From contig CAJGEA010000061.1 of NCBI GenBank assembly GCA_904502015.1, positions 1-9,695 on the forward strand: 9,695 bases of DNA, given 5' to 3'. A model generated the notes under the pieces. The model saw only the letters and a program-made list of their open reading frames with translations, made no database searches and was not told the DNA's origin. Positions 6,200 to 9,695 of this stretch are shown here, in pieces (within the stretch, counting starts at the first letter, position 1; every line of letters starts with the position of its first letter). The position numbers were made by a program, and so were the translations under genes. This DNA is from an uncultured Clostridia bacterium (lineage in GTDB: Bacteria; Bacillota; Clostridia; Oscillospirales; CAG-272).

Positions 6200-6228
6200 T
6201 TGACAATCCGAAAAGTTTGTGTTATAAT
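6200..6228 (+). promoter_or_regulatory. Perfect-consensus sigma-A promoter of the radical-SAM/DUF512 gene
   Basis: TTGACA (6200-6205), a 17-base spacer and TATAAT (6223-6228) match the consensus exactly. Transcription would begin near 6235, leaving about 60 bases of leader before ATG at 6295. The leader contains a hairpin immediately after the predicted start. It may also drive der, which has no clear promoter of its own. Confidence 0.92.
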
Positions 6229-6238
6229 ATAGGTTGGC

Positions 6239-6263
6239 TTGATATGCGCCCCGGCGCAATCAA
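6239..6263 (+). other. Leader hairpin at the 5' end of the radical-SAM/DUF512 mRNA
   Basis: TTGAT (6239-6243) pairs with ATCAA (6259-6263), and TGCGCC (6245-6250) with GGCGCA (6253-6258), with one bulged A at 6244. This makes an 11-bp stem within a few bases of the predicted transcription start. No U run follows, so it is not a terminator. A 5' terminal stem could stabilise the mRNA. The role is inferred only. Confidence 0.5.
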
Positions 6264-6294
6264 ATAAACCGCAAGCACAACGAAAGGATACGCT

Positions 6295-7608
6295 ATGGTC
6301 AAGATCACCTCGGTAGCCCCGAACAGCCGCGCCGCGCGACACGGCGTGCAGGCAAATGACATTCTGATTTCCATCAACGGCCGCACGGTCACCGACGTGC
6401 TGGACTATCGCTTTTTTCTGACCGACACCCGCGTCACGCTGGGGCTGGAGCGGGACGGCGAGCCCTATGAGGTCACCATCTCCAAACGGGAGTACGATGA
6501 CATCGGGCTGGATTTTGAAACGCCGCTCATGGACAAAAAGCACTCCTGCGAGAACAAGTGCATTTTCTGCTTCATCGACCAGCTCCCGAAGGGGATGCGC
6601 GAGACGCTGTATTTCAAGGATGACGACTCTCGCCTCTCCTTCCTGCATGGCAACTTCATCACCATGACCAACCTCCGCGATGCCGACATTGACCGCATCA
6701 TTGAGATGCACATCTCCCCCGTCAACGTGTCCGTCCACACAACGAACCCCGAGCTGCGCGTCAAAATGATGCACAACAAGCGGGCGGGCGAGGTGCTGAA
6801 CTATCTGCCGCGCATGGCAGAAGCGGGCATCACGCTGTGCGGACAGATCGTGCTCTGCCGCGGCATCAACGACGGCGAGGAGCTGGATCGCTCCATGCGT
6901 GACCTTTTCGCGCTGGGTGATGCGATGGAGAGTGTTTCCATCGTTCCTGCGGGGCTGACCCGCTACCGTCAGAAGCTCTTCCCTCTTGAACCTTACACCA
7001 AGGACGAGGCGGCGGCGATCATCCGCCAAGTCGAGGCCTTTGCCGACGAGTGCTACGCCGCCTGCGGCTCGCGCAAATTCTTCTGCGCCGACGAGCTGTA
7101 CCTCACGGCGGGACTCCCGCTCCCCGAGGAGCACTTCTACGAAGGGTATCCTCAGATTGAGAATGGTGTGGGCATGATTACCTCTCTGCTCACCGAGTTT
7201 GAGGACGAGCTGAACTATCTCGACGAGTACATGGCCGACTACCACGCGCCTCGCCGCGTATCCGTCGCCACGGGTGTGGCGGCGTATCCCACCATCCGCG
7301 CCATGGCGGCTCGGCTGGAGGCTATGGTCGAGGGACTGGAGATCCGCGTCTACGAGATCATCAACCACTTTTTTGGCGAGAGCATTACGGTGGCGGGGCT
7401 GCTGACCGGCACCGATATGTACGAGCAGCTCAAGGGGCGCGAGCTGGGCGACGAGCTTTTCATCCCCGAAAATACCCTGCGCGCCGACGAGGCCATGTTC
7501 CTCGACGATATGACACCCGACGAGCTCTCCGAAAAGCTGGGTGTTCCCGTCCGTGCGGGCAAGAATAACGGCGCGGCGTTCATCCGCGAAATGCTGGGGC
7601 TTGAGTAA
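6295..7608 (+). CDS. PDZ / radical-SAM / DUF512 protein
   Basis: Predicted 437-residue protein, probably cytoplasmic. A PDZ-like domain (about 1-65: ITSVAPNSRAARHGVQANDILISINGRTV) comes first. Next is a radical-SAM-type cluster motif C85-X3-C89-X2-C92 in HSCENKCIFCFIDQLPKGMR, then a region with INVSVH-like (VNVSVHTTNPELR) and GITLCGQIVLCRGINDG that fits the partial TIM barrel. The DUF512 domain fills about 205-430, with GSRKFFCADELYLTAG and FFGESITVAGLLTGTD as its hallmark segments. This architecture defines a family common in Clostridia and cyanobacteria with no established reaction. The cysteines suggest a 4Fe-4S cluster and S-adenosylmethionine chemistry. ATG at 6295 has AAAGGA 6 bases upstream. 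It lies just before der, an arrangement I recall from other Clostridia, which hints at a link to ribosome or RNA biology. Function remains unknown. Confidence 0.93.
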   Translation: MVKITSVAPNSRAARHGVQANDILISINGRTVTDVLDYRFFLTDTRVTLGLERDGEPYEVTISKREYDDIGLDFETPLMDKKHSCENKCIFCFIDQLPKGMRETLYFKDDDSRLSFLHGNFITMTNLRDADIDRIIEMHISPVNVSVHTTNPELRVKMMHNKRAGEVLNYLPRMAEAGITLCGQIVLCRGINDGEELDRSMRDLFALGDAMESVSIVPAGLTRYRQKLFPLEPYTKDEAAAIIRQVEAFADECYAACGSRKFFCADELYLTAGLPLPEEHFYEGYPQIENGVGMITSLLTEFEDELNYLDEYMADYHAPRRVSVATGVAAYPTIRAMAARLEAMVEGLEIRVYEIINHFFGESITVAGLLTGTDMYEQLKGRELGDELFIPENTLRADEAMFLDDMTPDELSEKLGVPVRAGKNNGAAFIREMLGLE

Positions 7609-7621
7609 TTGCAACTGAATT

Positions 7622-7750
7622 CCCCTCTCACCCGCTTCGCGGGAGCTCTCCCAAAGGGAGAGCCTCGGAGAACACAACCTCTGCCTCTCCCCGCGGGAGA
7701 GGTGTCACGCCGGCGGCTTGCGGTAGCAAGCCGCGTGCTGACGGAGAGGG
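7622..7750. repeat. Multi-hairpin structured repeat between the radical-SAM gene and der
   Basis: End arms CCCTCTC (7623-7629) and GAGAGGG (7744-7750) enclose four hairpins in a row: CCCGC/GCGGG (7631-7643), GCTCTCCC/GGGAGAGC with loop AAA (7645-7663), CCTCTCCC/GGGAGAGG with loop CGC (7684-7702), and GCGGCTTGC/GCAAGCCGC with loop GGTA (7713-7734), the last inside a further GTCA/TGAC pair. The CTCTCCC/GGGAGAG motif recurs between hairpins, so alternative pairings are possible. It starts 14 bases after the radical-SAM stop codon and ends 54 bases before der. It looks like a dispersed intergenic repeat, but a leader RNA acting on der cannot be excluded. No U tract follows. Confidence 0.8.
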
Positions 7751-7804
7751 CATTCCCCCATCCAAACAAAACACCTTCTCTGACCGAAAGGAGGTCTATC
7801 GACC

Positions 7805-9151
7805 ATGTCCAAACCCATCATTGCCATCGTTGGTCGCCCCAACGTAGGTAAATCCACTCTGTTTAACAAGCTCATCGGCGAGCGCCGCTCCATCGTGGAG
7901 GACACCCCCGGTGTAACCCGCGACCGTATCTACGGCGAGACCGAATGGAACGGCCGCCAGCTCGTGCTCATCGACACGGGTGGTATTGAGCCCAAGACCG
8001 ACGATATCATCCTCTCCCAGATGAAGGTGCAGGCGCAGGTCGCCATTGATGACGCCGACGTCATCATCTTCATGTGTGACGTTCACACGGGTCTGACCGC
8101 GGCTGACCGCGACATTGCGGTCATGCTCAAGAAGAGCGGCAAGCCCATCATCCCCTGCGTCAACAAGTGCGACCGCGTGGGCGACCCTCCCTACGAGTAC
8201 TACGAGTTCTACGAGCTGGGCTTTGCCTGCGATCCCGTGGCTGTCTCCTCGGTTCACGGCAGCGGCACGGGCGACCTTCTGGACGCCTGCTGTGAGGCAC
8301 TGGCCGATTGGGAGGAGGGCGACGTCGTTGAGGAAGGCATCCGCATTGCCGTCATCGGCAAGCCCAACGCGGGTAAATCCTCCATCGTCAACCGTTTCCT
8401 CGGCGAAAACCGCATGATCGTCTCTGACATTGCGGGCACCACCCGCGATGCGGTGGACACCCAACTCACCAACGAGCGCGGCACCTTCACTTTCATTGAC
8501 ACGGCGGGCATTCGCCGCCAGTCCAAGATCGGGGACCAGATCGAGAAGTACAGCGTGCTTCGCGCCCACATGGCGGTGGAGCGTGCCGACGTTTGTCTGC
8601 TCATGATCGACGCCTCGGTGGGCATCACCGAGCAGGATGAGAAGATCGCGGGCATCGCCCACGAGGCGGGCAAGGCGACCATCATCGTGGTCAACAAGTG
8701 GGACGCCATCGAGAAGGACAACGGAACGGTCAAGGAGTTCACCGACAAGATCCGCACGTCCCTGGCCTACATGCCCTACGCCCCCATTACCTTCGTATCC
8801 GCCAAAACGGGCCAGCGCATCGACGGGCTCTACGATCTCATCCTGACGGTCTACGAGCAGTCCCACATGCGCATCACCACGGGTGCGCTCAACGACGTGC
8901 TGGGCGAGGCTATGATGCGCGTTCAGCCCCCGACCGACAAGGGCCGCCGCCTGAAGATCTACTACATGACCCAGACCCAGGTCGCGCCCCCCACCTTCGT
9001 GCTCTTCTGCAACATGGCCGAGCTCTTCCACTTCTCCTACCAGCGCTACATCGAGAACTGCCTGCGCGAGACTTACGGCTTTAAGGGCACACCCATCAAA
9101 ATGATCATCAAGCAAAAGGGCGACGATCCTGAAATCAACGTCAAACGATAA
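7805..9151 (+). CDS. der: Ribosome-assembly GTPase Der (EngA)
   Basis: Essential double GTPase that binds the 50S subunit and is needed for its maturation. The 448-residue frame matches the family's usual length. GTPase domain 1: P-loop GRPNVGKS (10-17), switch region ending TPGVTRD, DTGG (57-60), NKCD (120-123). GTPase domain 2: P-loop GKPNAGKS (185-192), GTTRD, DTAG (232-235), NKWD (297-300), VSAKTG (331-336). The C-terminal KH-like domain is about 350-440, including TDKGRRLKIYYMTQTQVAPPTFVLFCN and a terminal basic segment. All nucleotide-binding motifs are intact. ATG at 7805 follows an excellent AAAGGAGG (7787-7794) at 10 bases. No promoter was found between the repeat and the start, so it is probably cotranscribed with the radical-SAM gene. 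A 215-base gap with a palindromic repeat separates it from obg. Confidence 0.98.
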   Translation: MSKPIIAIVGRPNVGKSTLFNKLIGERRSIVEDTPGVTRDRIYGETEWNGRQLVLIDTGGIEPKTDDIILSQMKVQAQVAIDDADVIIFMCDVHTGLTAADRDIAVMLKKSGKPIIPCVNKCDRVGDPPYEYYEFYELGFACDPVAVSSVHGSGTGDLLDACCEALADWEEGDVVEEGIRIAVIGKPNAGKSSIVNRFLGENRMIVSDIAGTTRDAVDTQLTNERGTFTFIDTAGIRRQSKIGDQIEKYSVLRAHMAVERADVCLLMIDASVGITEQDEKIAGIAHEAGKATIIVVNKWDAIEKDNGTVKEFTDKIRTSLAYMPYAPITFVSAKTGQRIDGLYDLILTVYEQSHMRITTGALNDVLGEAMMRVQPPTDKGRRLKIYYMTQTQVAPPTFVLFCNMAELFHFSYQRYIENCLRETYGFKGTPIKMIIKQKGDDPEINVKR

Positions 9152-9163
9152 AGTGTGTGCATT

Positions 9164-9338
9164 TACGGGGGCGTTGCCCCCGTACCCCCACCAAACTTTC
9201 TTGAAAGAAAGTTTGGATCAAAGAACTTCAAAAACATTGTAAAAAAATTCAAGATAACATTATTTTTTAAGTTTTTGAAGATCGTCAAGAAACTTTTTTC
9301 AAAAAGTTTCTTGACCGGGGTCAGGGGCAGAGCCCCTG
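9164..9338. repeat. MITE-like palindromic element between der and obg
   Basis: A nearly symmetrical 175-base element. Left half: hairpin TACGGGGGC/GCCCCCGTA (9164-9184), hairpin CCAAACTTTC/GAAAGTTTGG (9191-9216), then CTTCAAAAAC (9226-9235). Right half is the mirror: GTTTTTGAAG (9271-9280), a 14-bp hairpin TCAAGAAACTTTTT/AAAAAGTTTCTTGA (9285-9314), and hairpin CAGGGGC/GCCCCTG (9322-9338). The two halves are therefore imperfect terminal inverted repeats of about 70 bases around an AT-rich centre (9236-9270). It starts 12 bases after the der stop and ends 28 bases before obg. It may terminate der transcription. The AT-rich centre could carry a promoter for obg, though none is convincing. No coding capacity is present. 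Confidence 0.8.
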
Positions 9339-9366
9339 CAAAATCCGTTCCCCGAAAGGAGAGTTT

Positions 9367-9695
9367 ATGCAGTTTTTTGATCACGTAAAGATATACATCA
9401 AGGCGGGCGACGGTGGAAACGGCGCGATCGCCTTCCGTCGCGAGAAGTACGTATCCCACGGAGGCCCGAACGGCGGTGATGGCGGCAACGGCGGCAACAT
9501 CGTGTTCCGCATTGACAAGGGCATCAACACCCTGCTTGCCTATCGCTACAAGCACCATTTCGTCGCCAAGAACGGTGGCAACGGCACCGGCAACAAGTTC
9601 CACGGCGAGACCGCCGAGGATCTGATCCTGACTGTTCCCGAAGGAACTCTCATCAAGGACGCCGAGAGCGGCAAGGTCATCCACGATATGTCCGA
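9367..9695 (+). CDS. obg: Obg-family GTPase (ObgE/CgtA), N-terminal 109 residues
   Basis: Start of the conserved GTPase that acts in 50S ribosome assembly and in stress and growth control. The frame is open to the right edge, so the GTPase domain and the C-terminus lie outside. What is visible is the glycine-rich Obg fold: MQFFDHVKIYIKAGDGGNGAI, FRREKYVSHGGPNGGDGGNGG, NTLLAYRYKHHFVAKNGGNGTG, and VPEGTLIKDAESGKVIHD, matching the family from its first residue. ATG at 9367 has AAAGGAG upstream at 6 bases. It follows der in the same direction after the palindromic element. A clear promoter was not found in the gap. Confidence 0.96.
   Translation, partial: MQFFDHVKIYIKAGDGGNGAIAFRREKYVSHGGPNGGDGGNGGNIVFRIDKGINTLLAYRYKHHFVAKNGGNGTGNKFHGETAEDLILTVPEGTLIKDAESGKVIHDMS

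Noticed and set aside
6163..7677. 504-codon open frame on the minus strand opposite the radical-SAM gene
   Set aside because: It is an antisense shadow caused by high GC and codon bias; its translation has no domain. It would also run over the SGNH promoter region and part of the repeat.
7622..7750. Rho-independent terminator of the radical-SAM gene
   Set aside because: Several strong stems are present but no U tract follows any of them on the plus strand, and the overall closing stem looks like a repeat unit.
7796..9115. 439-codon open frame on the minus strand opposite der
   Set aside because: It is an antisense shadow of a fully intact Der; the translation is leucine/valine/aspartate-rich without motifs.

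Overview
This window looks like chromosomal housekeeping DNA from a GC-rich member of the Clostridia (Bacillota), probably an uncultured gut lineage near the Oscillospirales. The grounds are a PDZ/radical-SAM/DUF512 gene directly upstream of der, a BofC-C-like membrane protein, the single-chain type of glycyl-tRNA synthetase, AGGAGG-type ribosome binding sites, near-consensus TTGACA/TATAAT promoters, and dense palindromic intergenic repeats. The phylum is well supported; the family is a guess. There are nine protein genes, two of them cut by the window edges. No rRNA, tRNA, CRISPR array, transposase or phage gene is visible.

Layout. Positions 1-4709 are on the minus strand: a class A penicillin-binding protein (4709 to 2406), a divergent TspO/MBR membrane protein (2053 to 1553), a small DUF4430-like lipoprotein (1413 to 991) with its own consensus promoter and terminator, and the 5' part of glycyl-tRNA synthetase (834 to beyond the left edge), again with its own promoter. 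A divergent plus-strand gene at 4887-5375 encodes a one-pass membrane protein with a BofC-C-like domain. It converges on a minus-strand SGNH/GDSL hydrolase (6089 to 5436) across a 17-bp perfect hairpin. The hydrolase is divergent from the radical-SAM/DUF512 gene (6295-7608), and each has a recognisable sigma-A promoter. Then follow der (7805-9151) and the start of obg (9367 to beyond the right edge).

How the genes relate. The right side is a translation and ribosome-assembly block: the radical-SAM protein, then two ribosome-associated GTPases, Der and Obg. The left side mixes cell-envelope genes (PBP, lipoprotein, TspO, BofC-C protein) with translation (GlyRS). Most units appear to be transcribed singly.

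The most unusual content is intergenic. Three gaps hold elaborate palindromic repeats of different types: a 350-bp composite with imperfect terminal inverted repeats that reaches into the PBP stop codon (2065-2413), a five-stem element between the radical-SAM gene and der (7622-7750), and a 175-bp MITE-like element between der and obg (9164-9338). I found no clear new defence or metabolic system. The repeats and the uncharacterised radical-SAM protein are the best leads.
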